In this document: positions 18,701-26,667 of the stretch, piece after piece
How positions within the stretch are numbered: the stretch's first letter is position 1
How the letters are laid out: the number at the start of each line of letters is the position of its first letter
Origin: Sporofaciens musculi
GTDB taxonomy: Bacteria > Bacillota > Clostridia > Lachnospirales > Lachnospiraceae
Reading direction: 5' to 3'
DNA length: 64,000 nucleotides
NCBI RefSeq assembly: GCF_009830285.1
Contig: NZ_WUQX01000001.1
Span: forward strand, 2,728,501 to 2,792,500
Made by a program: the position numbers and the translations under genes
Notes under the pieces: model-generated
Told to the model about the DNA's origin: nothing
Database searches by the model: none
What the model saw: only the letters and a program-made list of their open reading frames with translations

Positions 18701-18976
18701 TCCCCCTAAGGTGGGAAGCACACTGTCTGGCTTCTCCTTTAAAATCAACTGCTCCACCACCTCCGCTGTCAGCGGCTCAATGTAGACATGGTCTGCAATG
18801 TCCTTATCCGTCATGATGGTCGCTGGATTGGAATTGAGAAGAACCACCTCAATTCCTTCCTCCTTCAAGGAACGGCATGCCTGCGTGCCCGCATAATCAA
18901 ACTCCGCCGCCTGCCCTATAACAATAGGGCCAGAGCCTATAACCAGAACCTTCTTAATTGCATTATTCCTTGGCAT
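15752..18976 (-). CDS. carB: Carbamoyl-phosphate synthase large subunit
   Basis: 1074 residues, the usual length. It has two homologous ATP-grasp halves (SGPIVIGQAAEFDYAGTQAC near the N-terminus and SGPIRIGQGIEFDFCSVHC around residue 570) and a C-terminal MGS-like regulatory domain (about 940-1074). It makes carbamoyl phosphate from bicarbonate, two ATP and ammonia channelled from CarA, feeding pyrimidine and arginine synthesis. It starts three bases after the carA stop codon, so the pair is one operon behind the structured leader at 20048-20216. Confidence 0.98.
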   Translation of the reverse strand: MPRNNAIKKVLVIGSGPIVIGQAAEFDYAGTQACRSLKEEGIEVVLLNSNPATIMTDKDIADHVYIEPLTAEVVEQLILKEKPDSVLPTLGGQAALNLAMELEEKGFLKEHGVALIGTTSETIRKAEDRLEFKTTMEKIGEPCAASLVVESVEEGVRFAEEIGYPVVLRPAYTLGGSGGGIADNRRALKEILENGLRLSRVGQVLVERCIAGWKEIEYEVVRDGKGNCITVCNMENLDPVGVHTGDSIVVAPSQTLGDKEYQMLRTSALNIISELNITGGCNVQYALNPKTFEYCVIEVNPRVSRSSALASKATGYPIAKVAAKIALGYTLDEIKNGVTKKTYASFEPMLDYCVVKIPRLPFDKFISAKRTLTTQMKATGEVMSICDNFEGALMKAIRSLEQHVDSLMSYDFSHLHEDELLEELGRVDDTRIWKIAEAVRRGISYEVIHGITKIDLWFIDKIAILVEMEKKLRTEQLDEQLLKEAKRLEFPDEVIAKLTERPVRQIHQMRHQWGITAAYRMVDTCAAEFEAETPYYYSVFGSENEAVWDSFANGDENEGKRKKILVLGSGPIRIGQGIEFDFCSVHCTWAFSKEGYETIIINNNPETVSTDFDIADKLYFEPLTPEDVESIVDVEKPDGAVVQFGGQTAIKLTEALMKMGVPILGTSAQNVDAAEDRELFDEILEKCGIPRPSGGTVFTADEAKEVANRLGYPVLVRPSYVLGGQGMQIAINDHDVEEFMGIINRIAQDHPILVDKYLQGKEIEVDAVCDGEDILIPGIMEHIERAGIHSGDSISIYPAKSISENTKQRLEDYTRKLARSLHVIGLINIQFIVCGEEVYVIEVNPRSSRTVPYISKVTGIPIVPLASKVMTGKKIRELGYTPGLQPEADYYAVKMPVFSFEKIRGADISLGPEMKSTGECLGIAGTFDEALYKAFLGAGIRLPRHKNLILTVRNEDKEEALEIGRRFQNIGYRIFATKGTAEALKDNGIKANMVRKIEQESPNLMDLILGHKIDLVIDTPQQGADRARDGFVIRRNAIETGVNVLTAIDTAKALITSLENTDIKKLTLVDIAGI

Positions 18977-18979
18977 AAT

Positions 18980-20047
18980 TTACGCTCCTTTCATCATTTC
19001 CATAAACCGGTCGAACAGATACCCTGAATCCTGAGGCCCCGGACACGCCTCCGGATGAAACTGCACCGTAAAAATCTTCTTTCCCTCGTACACAAGCCCT
19101 TCATTTGTTCCGTCATTCACATTGACAAACGCCTCTCTTGCAACCGCCCTGTCCATACTGGCGGCATCCACAGCGTAACCATGGTTCTGGGAGGAAATAT
19201 AGACCCTGCCATTTTCCAAATCCTTCACCGGATGGTTCCCACCCCTGTGCCCGTATTTCAGCTTATAGGTCCTTCCCCCATTGGCAAGGGCCATAAGCTG
19301 GTGGCCAAGGCAGATGGCAAATATAGGGATATCCGTTTCATATAATTTTCGTATCTCTTGGATGATGGAGGTATTCGTCTCCGGATTTCCCGGTCCGTTG
19401 GACAGCATGACTCCATCCGGCTTCGATGCGATAATCTCCTTTGCATATGTATGAGCGGGATAAACCGTCACCTCACATCCCCGACGGTTCAAAGACCTGG
19501 CAATATTGTTCTTTGCGCCGAAATCCAAAAGGGCAACCCGCGGCCCTTCTCCCTTTAAGACGTACCGCTGCTGGCAGGATACCGCGGACACCACGTCGCC
19601 AATCCTGTACTCTTTAAGACGAGGAAGGATTTTTTCTAAGTCGTAGTCTTCGTTGGTGGTAATCATCCCGTTCATGGTTCCCATCTCCCGCAGACGTTTG
19701 GTCAATGTACGGGTGTCAACTCCGGCAATTCCTGGGATATCCTGCTTTTTTAGGAAATCCGTAAGGCTTCCCTCACAGCGGAAATTACTTGGCATCCTTG
19801 AGATTTCCCGCACAATATAGCCGTCTGGCCAAGCGCGCCTTGACTCCATATCCGGCGTCACCCCATAATTTCCAATCAACGGATATGTCATCACCACCGC
19901 CTGTCCGGCATAGGAAGGGTCTGTCAATACTTCCAGATAACCTGTCATCGAAGTGTTAAACACAATCTCGCTGATCATCTCCCTGTCTGAGCCTATGCTG
20001 GTTCCTGTAAAGACTGTCCCGTCTTCCAATATAAGAAATGCTTTCAT
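18980..20047 (-). CDS. carA: Carbamoyl-phosphate synthase small (glutaminase) subunit
   Basis: 355 residues: an N-terminal CPSase small-chain domain and a C-terminal class I glutamine amidotransferase domain. The nucleophile Cys is in IFAICLGHQLMALA, with the His and Glu in QFHPEACPGP. It supplies ammonia to CarB. The ATG at 20047 is preceded by GACAGGTGG. A promoter, leader and intrinsic terminator lie directly upstream, suggesting attenuation by a pyrimidine or arginine signal. Confidence 0.97.
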   Translation of the reverse strand: MKAFLILEDGTVFTGTSIGSDREMISEIVFNTSMTGYLEVLTDPSYAGQAVVMTYPLIGNYGVTPDMESRRAWPDGYIVREISRMPSNFRCEGSLTDFLKKQDIPGIAGVDTRTLTKRLREMGTMNGMITTNEDYDLEKILPRLKEYRIGDVVSAVSCQQRYVLKGEGPRVALLDFGAKNNIARSLNRRGCEVTVYPAHTYAKEIIASKPDGVMLSNGPGNPETNTSIIQEIRKLYETDIPIFAICLGHQLMALANGGRTYKLKYGHRGGNHPVKDLENGRVYISSQNHGYAVDAASMDRAVAREAFVNVNDGTNEGLVYEGKKIFTVQFHPEACPGPQDSGYLFDRFMEMMKGA

Positions 20048-20095
20048 ATACCACCTGTCCCCTTTCTCTCATATGGTAACTTCCTGCCATCCCCG

Positions 20096-20130
20096 CAAAA
20101 AAAGGCAGTATGCACATGCACAACTGCCTT
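20096..20130 (-). terminator. Terminator-like hairpin in the carAB leader (attenuator candidate)
   Basis: On the minus strand AAGGCAGT (20130-20123) and ACTGCCTT (20109-20102) form a perfect 8-bp stem whose loop contains TGCATGTGCA. It is followed by a T-run before the carA start, at the expected position of an attenuator 50-80 bases upstream of the gene. A 23-codon frame beginning ATGTATAATAAG overlaps it and could be a leader peptide, but this is weak. Confidence 0.7.
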
Positions 20131-20239
20131 ATTATACATGGAGCAGCAGACCTCATCGTCTCCTTAAGTCCGAAAGTAATCGCCCCTAATGGGCGGACTT
20201 CATCCAACAAAGTATACTACAAAAAACAAGGATTTTCAA
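20131..20239 (-). promoter_or_regulatory. carAB promoter and structured leader
   Basis: TTGAAA (20239-20234), a 17-bp spacer and TATACT (20216-20211) form a strong promoter. The transcript would begin near 20204 with a 7-bp stem AAGTCCG/CGGACTT (about 20199-20165) enclosing a GCCC/GGGC hairpin, then a GGAG...CTCC segment, then the terminator hairpin at 20130-20102. I do not see the usual PyrR binding-loop consensus, so the signal sensed is open. Confidence 0.65.
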
Positions 20240-20242
20240 GAC

Positions 20243-21466
20243 CTAGTCATACTGCCAGTAAACCGTAATCTTATTAAGCTCAGGCTCATCCATATACTGA
20301 TACCTCACCTCGGTAAGCCCATACCAGTCCGCCAGATTCTGGGCGGCAGTTTTTATAACATCCTTAAGCACCTCCTCATGAGCCTGATCGTAGAGGGCGT
20401 CGGTTGCAAATTTCAGCACCACCGGATTCTCTCCAGATGAAATGACGTCATTCATCCGCATCAACACCAAATCCGGATCGTAGGAGGTATAATACATATT
20501 ATTCATCATATAGTAATTCCGGTTCATGGTCGTACATGCCGGAAGGGGCACATCACGATCTGGAGTGTGATTTTTCAGAAGCTCCCCGTCGTCACAGAGC
20601 ATAAAATCATAGCTGATCATCTGGAACTGATTGACGTCCTCTCCCTCGGAGGCCTTAAAAACCGGATCCCCCCAGGTAACGTCCATATAATAATAGTCCC
20701 CCTCACATTTCACCAGATTCCACGCATGGTTCTGCCCGCCGCTGGTGGTTCCTGTCACATAGGTACAGAACACACCAAGCCGTTCAAGAAGATACTGAGC
20801 TGCCTTTGAATAACCTGCACAGACAGAGCGCCGGTGCATGAATACGCTGTAAATGTTCTGATTATCCGGCGCCTCCAAATCATAATCAACCGTATTCACA
20901 ATATACTCATAGACATACAAAATCTTATTGTAATCCAAGTCGCCTGCCGAGATTCCCGACAGACACTCAAACGCCTGTGCCTCAATCTCCGCCTTCATCC
21001 GCTCTTTTTCTTCCCCAGCATATGCATAGGTAGGCCTTAAGACCGTATAGGGCTCTGCGCCTTCATAGCTGGTGGCAGAAATCGTACCGTCACACCAAAA
21101 AATCTCCGGACAATCCTTTAAAATATACTGGAATATCTCGTTGGCCCGCTCGGCATCAGATGCATGGATATAGATTTCCTCTGTGTTTTGGTTCACACCC
21201 TCCAAAATCTCCCGATAGGTCAGCCGGTCCGCCTCATTTAGCTGCTGGTAATAGAATTTCTGTCCAACCTCCTCCTCCTGAATTACCACCTGCTGATAGG
21301 GAATCTCCTGCGGACCCGTAAGCTCCCGTTCAATCTCTTTCACCACATCCGGCTTAAATCCGATGCCATAGGCAATACAAAAGGATGCAACAGCCAGACA
21401 AAACAATCCGCTTGTCACCGCAAGGGTATGCAGGCATCCTCTTTTTCTTCGTCGTTTTTTCTTCAT
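20243..21466 (-). CDS. Transglutaminase-like domain protein, membrane anchored
   Basis: About 407 residues from MKKKRRRKRG. A basic N-terminus and a hydrophobic helix (about residues 12-36) anchor it outside the cell. The transglutaminase-like core has Cys in RSVCAGYSKAAQYLL, His in GGQNHAWNLV and Asp in YYYMDVTWGDP, a complete Cys-His-Asp triad. Such proteins act as proteases or peptidoglycan-modifying enzymes rather than true transglutaminases. The frame opens at 21559, but AAGGAG just upstream of 21466 and the signal-like start decide for 21466. It is transcribed towards the carAB promoter region. Confidence 0.82.
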   Translation of the reverse strand: MKKKRRRKRGCLHTLAVTSGLFCLAVASFCIAYGIGFKPDVVKEIERELTGPQEIPYQQVVIQEEEVGQKFYYQQLNEADRLTYREILEGVNQNTEEIYIHASDAERANEIFQYILKDCPEIFWCDGTISATSYEGAEPYTVLRPTYAYAGEEKERMKAEIEAQAFECLSGISAGDLDYNKILYVYEYIVNTVDYDLEAPDNQNIYSVFMHRRSVCAGYSKAAQYLLERLGVFCTYVTGTTSGGQNHAWNLVKCEGDYYYMDVTWGDPVFKASEGEDVNQFQMISYDFMLCDDGELLKNHTPDRDVPLPACTTMNRNYYMMNNMYYTSYDPDLVLMRMNDVISSGENPVVLKFATDALYDQAHEEVLKDVIKTAAQNLADWYGLTEVRYQYMDEPELNKITVYWQYD

Positions 21467-21596
21467 ATCTACTCCTTGATGTATCTGTTCTAAACAGTCA
21501 CACAACCGTCGATACTCTATATTATATTCACTTTTTCTAAAATATACAATATCAATCAAAAAACATACCCGTAGGCCTTGCGACTGTATAAAAGCT

Positions 21597-23174
21597 CTAC
21601 ATCAAGGGTGCAGCCGCCTTGACAAGCCGACCTGTAAGCTTCACCGTCCATTTTTCCCTGCGCACCATGTCCATCGTAACCAGTCTGCATTTTCCAAGAG
21701 TATTCTGGAAATCCTCCTCAAGCTCTTTGATACAGTCCACACCATAGAGATAAGTGGCACATTCAAAATGATGGTACAGACTTCGGTAATCCAGATTGAT
21801 GGTGCCTACCACCGCCTCCCGTGAATCGCTGACAAACACCTTGGCATGGACGAAGCCCGGTGTATACTCATAGATCTTTACACCTGACTCAAGCAAAGAG
21901 GCATAGTGGGTTTTTGCCAGAGCATAGGGCACAAATTTATCAGGAATCCCCGGCAGAAGCAGCTTCACATCCACTCCCCTCTCAGCCGCGAATTTCAGCG
22001 CTGTCTCCATCTCCCCATCAAGAATCAGATAGGGCGACATGATATGTACATATTTCAGAGAGCGGTTCAAAATATCCATATACACCCTCTCTCCCAGCTT
22101 GTCTTCATCCAGGGGACAGTCGCCGTAAGGAATCACATATCCCTTTGCTGCTTCCACAGGAAAAGACGGGTAAGCCAAGAAGCGTCCATACTCCTCCTTT
22201 TCCTCCAGAATCCCCCACATCTGCAGAAACATTAGCGTAAAACTCTTAACTGCCTCCCCCTTCAGCATGACAGCAGTATCCTTCCAGTGGCCGAATTTCT
22301 CCTTCTGGTTAATATACTCATCCGCAAGGTTCACCCCGCCGTTAAAAGCCGTATGCCCGTCAATGACCAGAATCTTCCTGTGATCCCTGTAATTATAATG
22401 AGTGGAAACAAAAGGCGTCACAGGGGCAAAGATCTTGCACTTAATTCCCAGCTTGCGCAGACGCTTGGGATAATCCCTTGGCAGCAGGGCGAACTCACAG
22501 GAACCGTCATACATGACGCGGACATCCACGCCCGCCGAAGCCTTCCTTGCAAGAATCTCAAGAATCCTGCCCCACATCAAGCCCTCGTCCACAATAAAAT
22601 ACTCCATAAAGATAAAATGCTCTGCCGCCTCAAGCTGTCTAAGCATTTCCTCAAACTTATTCTCCCCAAGAGGGAAATATGTGACAGCGGTATGCTCATA
22701 TACTGGATGGCATCCGCTTCTCTGTATATAATGAGCCAGTGACGCCACGCCCTGATTCTCTCTCGTGAGCATCTCCATCACATCTTCTGACTGTGGCACA
22801 CTCTCCCTGGTATTGGCAATAATCTGGTTCATACGCGCCTTAAGGGCCCGATGCCCAATATCGCTTTGGGTATACGCAAACAAAAGGACGCCAAACACAG
22901 GCACAAGCATGATTGCAATCAGCCAGGTAATCTTTGCCGTAGGGTTAATCTTACTGTTAAGCAGGTAAATAACCATTACAACCGTAAACAGTGCCGTTCC
23001 ACCCATGATATGGGGTAAAAATTCCTCAAACCATCGGAAGATGCCAAACAACATCAAAACCTGGATAATCAGAAGAAGCAGTATCAGTCCAAAACGGCTG
23101 AACACCCCATGGATGATCCCTTTTTGTCCTTTTTTCAAGAGGTTAAGCCCCTTACTCTTATAATCGGTCTGCAT
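21597..23174 (-). CDS. cls: Cardiolipin synthase (phospholipase D superfamily)
   Basis: 525 residues. Two N-terminal membrane helices (about 27-47 and 55-95) precede two PLD domains, each with an HKD motif: YRDHRKILVIDGHTAFNGG and GFVHAKVFVSDSREAVVGT. It joins two phosphatidylglycerols into cardiolipin at the membrane. The ATG at 23174 is preceded by GAGAGG. It probably forms its own unit, since 130 bases separate it from the transglutaminase-like gene downstream. Confidence 0.95.
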   Translation of the reverse strand: MQTDYKSKGLNLLKKGQKGIIHGVFSRFGLILLLLIIQVLMLFGIFRWFEEFLPHIMGGTALFTVVMVIYLLNSKINPTAKITWLIAIMLVPVFGVLLFAYTQSDIGHRALKARMNQIIANTRESVPQSEDVMEMLTRENQGVASLAHYIQRSGCHPVYEHTAVTYFPLGENKFEEMLRQLEAAEHFIFMEYFIVDEGLMWGRILEILARKASAGVDVRVMYDGSCEFALLPRDYPKRLRKLGIKCKIFAPVTPFVSTHYNYRDHRKILVIDGHTAFNGGVNLADEYINQKEKFGHWKDTAVMLKGEAVKSFTLMFLQMWGILEEKEEYGRFLAYPSFPVEAAKGYVIPYGDCPLDEDKLGERVYMDILNRSLKYVHIMSPYLILDGEMETALKFAAERGVDVKLLLPGIPDKFVPYALAKTHYASLLESGVKIYEYTPGFVHAKVFVSDSREAVVGTINLDYRSLYHHFECATYLYGVDCIKELEEDFQNTLGKCRLVTMDMVRREKWTVKLTGRLVKAAAPLM

Positions 23175-23265
23175 TTCCTAACCTCTCTTTCACACATTGT
23201 ACTTATCTACTATTACATCATCATAAACCATCCGGTAACTGTACAGTCAAGTCTCAATCTTTATT

Positions 23266-23883
23266 TTATATCAAAGAATCCGGAGAGAAATTCTCATAAT
23301 CAATCTCACAACGCTCAAACGCATTGATTATCTGGGTTTCCTGGTACACATCATGCCGCTTATGCCGCCTGCCGTAAGACATATGCACATGCCCATGTAA
23401 GAAAAACTTTGGTTTATATTTCTCAAGAAGGGCCCTGAACACTTGGAACCCCTGATGGGGCAGGTCCATTCCATCATTGAGCTGATACGCAGGAGCATGG
23501 GTAACCAGAATATCAAATCCCCTGTGCTTAAGCAGTTGGAACCACAGCTTTCTGACCCGATTCTTCATCTGCCACTCCGTATACTGATAATCCCCAGGCC
23601 GGTAACGCATGGAGCCTCCAAGCCCAAGAATCCGCACCCCCTGGTGAACATAGATCTTGTCATCAATGCAGATACATCCGTCCGGCGGAATCTGCCGGTA
23701 TTTCTCATCGTGGTTCCCATGTACATACAGAATGGGCACAGATGTAAATGTCGCCAGGAATGAAAGGTATCTGGGGTCTAAGTCGCCGCAGGAAATAATA
23801 AGGTCAATCCCCTTAAGCTTACTCTTTTCAAAATAATCCCACAGATAGGCAGACTCTTCATCCGCAATCGCAAGTATTTTCAT
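23266..23883 (-). CDS. Calcineurin-like metallophosphoesterase
   Basis: 205 residues. The metal-binding motifs of the family are present: IISCGDLDPRYL, YVHGNHDEKYR, VTHAPAYQLND and FFLHGHVHMSYG. The first Asp motif is ILAIADEESAYLW, in place of the usual DxH. The enzyme is a small cytoplasmic phosphoesterase of unknown substrate. It begins nine bases after the ParB-like/BMP fusion gene and is probably co-transcribed with it. Confidence 0.87.
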   Translation of the reverse strand: MKILAIADEESAYLWDYFEKSKLKGIDLIISCGDLDPRYLSFLATFTSVPILYVHGNHDEKYRQIPPDGCICIDDKIYVHQGVRILGLGGSMRYRPGDYQYTEWQMKNRVRKLWFQLLKHRGFDILVTHAPAYQLNDGMDLPHQGFQVFRALLEKYKPKFFLHGHVHMSYGRRHKRHDVYQETQIINAFERCEIDYENFSPDSLI

Positions 23884-23892
23884 AAATCCATT

Positions 23893-25803
23893 CTAACCCT
23901 TCTTATTCTCAATTCCCTGCTGTGACACAACAGGTTTGGACTGCTCCTTCAATTCATCCTCCCTGGGTATGCTTCCAATCACATTTTCCGCCAGCCAGTC
24001 CATGGTAACAATCTCCTCCGGCGACAGCACCTTCGACGGGTCGTCCTGCACGACTCCCTCCTGGGAATACAAGATACCGGAAAAAGGATTAAACTGTCCC
24101 AAGGTTATGGTCTCCCGCAGCACCTCAATAAGCCGCTTCGTCCCAATAGGAAGATTCTGCGAGCACACCACGTCGATAACGCCAGCCGACATTCCCCACC
24201 AGTAATTGATCGCCTTCTTAGAGGACGGATCATCATCATATTTCCAGGTACCGTCCATGATGGTACGTATCATCTGCTCATAGAATTTCCCCCAATGCCA
24301 CAGTGGCATGGCAAGGTTTCTGGCAACCTCTCCTTCCAGATGGTAGATTCCAAAGAACCTTGACCCCTCCTCCGGTATTACCATATCCTTACCGGAAATA
24401 CAATCCACCTGCTTCCTTAGCACATTTTCCATCACGTCCGTATCCTTCTTGGCAGTCCATTCCAGATAAACCTGGGCTCTCGGATTAATCATCTTGGCTC
24501 CCAGCGCAAATGCATTGATATTCGCAATCGAGCCATAGATGGGATAATCTGCAATGTAAGCCACTCTGTTGTGGTCCGCCATAGCCCCTGCGATGGCTCC
24601 CATCAGGAATTTGGCCTCGTGCATACGGGCATAGTAAGTACGGATATACCGGTGGGAGGTATTAACCGAGCAATTTAAGATTCGCACATTCGGATTGGCG
24701 ATAGCCGCCTTCACACTTGCCTGCACAAAGGAAGGCGTCGTGGTAAATATAATGTCGCAGCCGTCTGCGATGGCTTCGTCTATGCACTCCTCCGCATTGT
24801 CTAAAGTGACGTTCTCATAATAGACTGTACTGACCTCCTCTGGAAAGGTCTGCTCTAAGTGAAGCCGCCCTAACTCATGGGCATAGGTCCAAGCCGACGA
24901 GCCCGGCGTCTTCTCATAGATAAACGCAACCTTAAGCCGTGACAGTCCGAAGGGCATAAGCAGGCTTAACAGAGACTTCTTCTCTGTATTGGGGGCCATT
25001 TTCAGATCTACGTCCTCGTCCTCCTCCAGAAGCGAGAACTCCTCCCAGGATTTCTCCACCAGGTCTTTTAACTCCTTTGTGGTCAGCTCGTCGATTTCCT
25101 TATAGCCGTACAGCTTGATAAACGCAAGGAAAGCGTCACCCACGGTAACCGACATCTTCCCCTTGTCCTGTGCAGTATATTCTGCCATAAACCTACGATA
25201 AATCGAGCTGAACTCCAGCCGCTCGTCGTCGTTCCATTCTTCATCCTGCTCTTTTCCCACTGCCTCCAGAAGCTCTTTAAAGCTTCCTTCCTCCGAAAAC
25301 CAGATATAGTTAATCTTGGTCAGCTCATAGAAATCCAAAAATTCAAAATAAATCCTATTCTCTTTATCATTGGTCCGCTTCGGCACAATCCGCGTCACAG
25401 TTCCGGGAACAGAAACCACTCCATAGTATTTCATAACGCTGACGCGTTTATTCCCCTCCAATACATAGAATTTGTTCATATATTCGTATGCCTTGATAGG
25501 CTCACGGATTCCCTCCTTCTCATGGCTTGAGCTGAGCTTCGCCCACTTCATGGCGAATTCCGAGGTCTCCCGCAGGATTGGCATGAAGTTGGCCGCAAAT
25601 GCATTACTCCTTCCTCCGGTCTTGGTTCCCACAATCTGGTCGATTGGAATCTGAACCAAGCCTAACGGCACCTCAGAAAATGTACCCTTAGAAGGGATGA
25701 TATCGTCTAATACCTCAAGCGTAGGCAGCTCTCCATGAAGCATCCGGTATTGATAATTCTTTTTTCCAAGCTTATATGCTTTCGCATAATCGGTTAATGA
25801 CAT
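23893..25803 (-). CDS. ParB-like domain fused to a BMP (Med)-type ligand-binding domain
   Basis: 636 residues without signal peptide or lipobox. Residues about 50-150 look like a ParB/sulfiredoxin-like domain: VQIPIDQIVGTKTGGRSNAF, then EPIKAYEYMNKFYVLEGNKR. Residues about 285-600 resemble the BMP substrate-binding proteins of nucleoside ABC importers (KVAFIYEKTPGSSAWTYAHE, DGCDIIFTTTPSFVQA, GAIAGAMADHNRVAYIADYP, SAGVIDVV). Family BMP proteins are usually secreted lipoproteins, so this one is probably an intracellular nucleoside or nucleotide sensor (inference). The ATG follows AAGGAGG. A long inverted repeat with an embedded -10 lies just upstream. Confidence 0.8.
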   Translation of the reverse strand: MSLTDYAKAYKLGKKNYQYRMLHGELPTLEVLDDIIPSKGTFSEVPLGLVQIPIDQIVGTKTGGRSNAFAANFMPILRETSEFAMKWAKLSSSHEKEGIREPIKAYEYMNKFYVLEGNKRVSVMKYYGVVSVPGTVTRIVPKRTNDKENRIYFEFLDFYELTKINYIWFSEEGSFKELLEAVGKEQDEEWNDDERLEFSSIYRRFMAEYTAQDKGKMSVTVGDAFLAFIKLYGYKEIDELTTKELKDLVEKSWEEFSLLEEDEDVDLKMAPNTEKKSLLSLLMPFGLSRLKVAFIYEKTPGSSAWTYAHELGRLHLEQTFPEEVSTVYYENVTLDNAEECIDEAIADGCDIIFTTTPSFVQASVKAAIANPNVRILNCSVNTSHRYIRTYYARMHEAKFLMGAIAGAMADHNRVAYIADYPIYGSIANINAFALGAKMINPRAQVYLEWTAKKDTDVMENVLRKQVDCISGKDMVIPEEGSRFFGIYHLEGEVARNLAMPLWHWGKFYEQMIRTIMDGTWKYDDDPSSKKAINYWWGMSAGVIDVVCSQNLPIGTKRLIEVLRETITLGQFNPFSGILYSQEGVVQDDPSKVLSPEEIVTMDWLAENVIGSIPREDELKEQSKPVVSQQGIENKKG

Positions 25804-25825
25804 ATATATCCTCCTTAAAATAACT

Positions 25826-25885
25826 TAAGACTTGCTAACATTCCAGCCTATTATATACCATATATTGGAATGTCAGCAAGTCTTA
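25826..25885 (-). repeat. 20-bp inverted repeat with embedded promoter-like sequence upstream of the ParB-like/BMP gene
   Basis: Arms 25826-25845 and 25866-25885 are complementary at 19 of 20 positions around a 20-base loop. On the minus strand the loop contains TATAAT, with TTGCTG 18 bases upstream inside the first arm, so a promoter may be embedded in the repeat. It could also be the terminator of the GNAT gene, but the U-tract is poor. Confidence 0.55.
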
Positions 25886-25908
25886 CATGCTTTTCTTTAT
25901 AAATTCAT

Positions 25909-26421
25909 TTACAAGATCTTCTCAAACCCAATGCGGACGTCACCATCCTCACATCCTCCCACCAGACGAAGCCTGCCGCACGCTTTGAAGCCCGCCTTAT
26001 CCAAAGCCCTCTGCATAGGCAGGTTTTCTGGATGAGTGTCAATTTTGACTGACAAAAAACCTGCTTCTTTTGCCAGCAAAAAACCATACGCGAACATCCT
26101 GCCCGCAATACCTTTTCCCTTACAGCCGTCTGCTACGCATACCCTGTGCATAGAGGCATAGGCGCCGTCGGTCAGCCATCTTCCTTCGATTACCTGGTAG
26201 GAGGGGTCAGGAGTCGTCTGAAATGCAAACATTCCCAGAATCTCTCCATCCTCAACCGCCAGATAAGCGCAGCCTTTTTGAATGTCTGACAGCCACACCT
26301 GGCGGCTTGGATACCCTTTTTGCCACTGGTCAAGGGAAAGCCTCCTAAGCTGACTTTTTGCCTGGTCTGTAATCTCACACATTCTGTCTAAATGCTCTGA
26401 TGCAGCCACTATGAACTCCAT
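25909..26421 (-). CDS. GNAT-family N-acetyltransferase
   Basis: 170 residues. The acetyl-CoA motif A is CVADGCKGKGIAGRMFAYGF, with the earlier strand YLAVEDGEILGMFAF and the late motif HPENLPMQRALDKAGFKACG characteristic of GNAT enzymes. The substrate is not evident. The ATG follows AAAGGAAA. It lies downstream of the copper-ATPase locus with 36 bases between. Confidence 0.9.
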   Translation of the reverse strand: MEFIVAASEHLDRMCEITDQAKSQLRRLSLDQWQKGYPSRQVWLSDIQKGCAYLAVEDGEILGMFAFQTTPDPSYQVIEGRWLTDGAYASMHRVCVADGCKGKGIAGRMFAYGFLLAKEAGFLSVKIDTHPENLPMQRALDKAGFKACGRLRLVGGCEDGDVRIGFEKIL

Positions 26422-26457
26422 ATCTTTTTCCTTTCACTTGTAAGGCATTTCTTGCCC

Positions 26458-26667
26458 TTACTGGATTCCTGTCACCTGGTAATCCAAAGCCTCTACCGTC
26501 TTTTTCAGTACCTCGTCTAAAACGTCGGCATTCAGCGTTACTACCGCTGTCCCTGCCTCATGGCTTACCTGGGCCTCCTCCACCTCTGTAAGAGCCTCCA
26601 AACACTTCTTTACACTTGCCTCACAGTGTCCGCACATCATTCCTTCGATTTTCATTGTCTTTGTCAT
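26458..26667 (-). CDS. copZ: CopZ-like copper chaperone, in-frame internal start within copA
   Basis: The last 69 codons of the copA frame encode a complete HMA domain, MTKTMKIEGMMCGHCEASVK onward, the size of free CopZ. AGGAGG (26681-26676) lies eight bases before its ATG (26667), an ideal Shine-Dalgarno inside the coding sequence. A separate copper chaperone may therefore be made in addition to the ATPase C-terminal domain, and would be made even if the upstream frameshifts are real. The linker before it (KAVNQNSSFENKFEKQQKQE) is polar and flexible. Confidence 0.6.
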   Translation of the reverse strand: MTKTMKIEGMMCGHCEASVKKCLEALTEVEEAQVSHEAGTAVVTLNADVLDEVLKKTVEALDYQVTGIQ

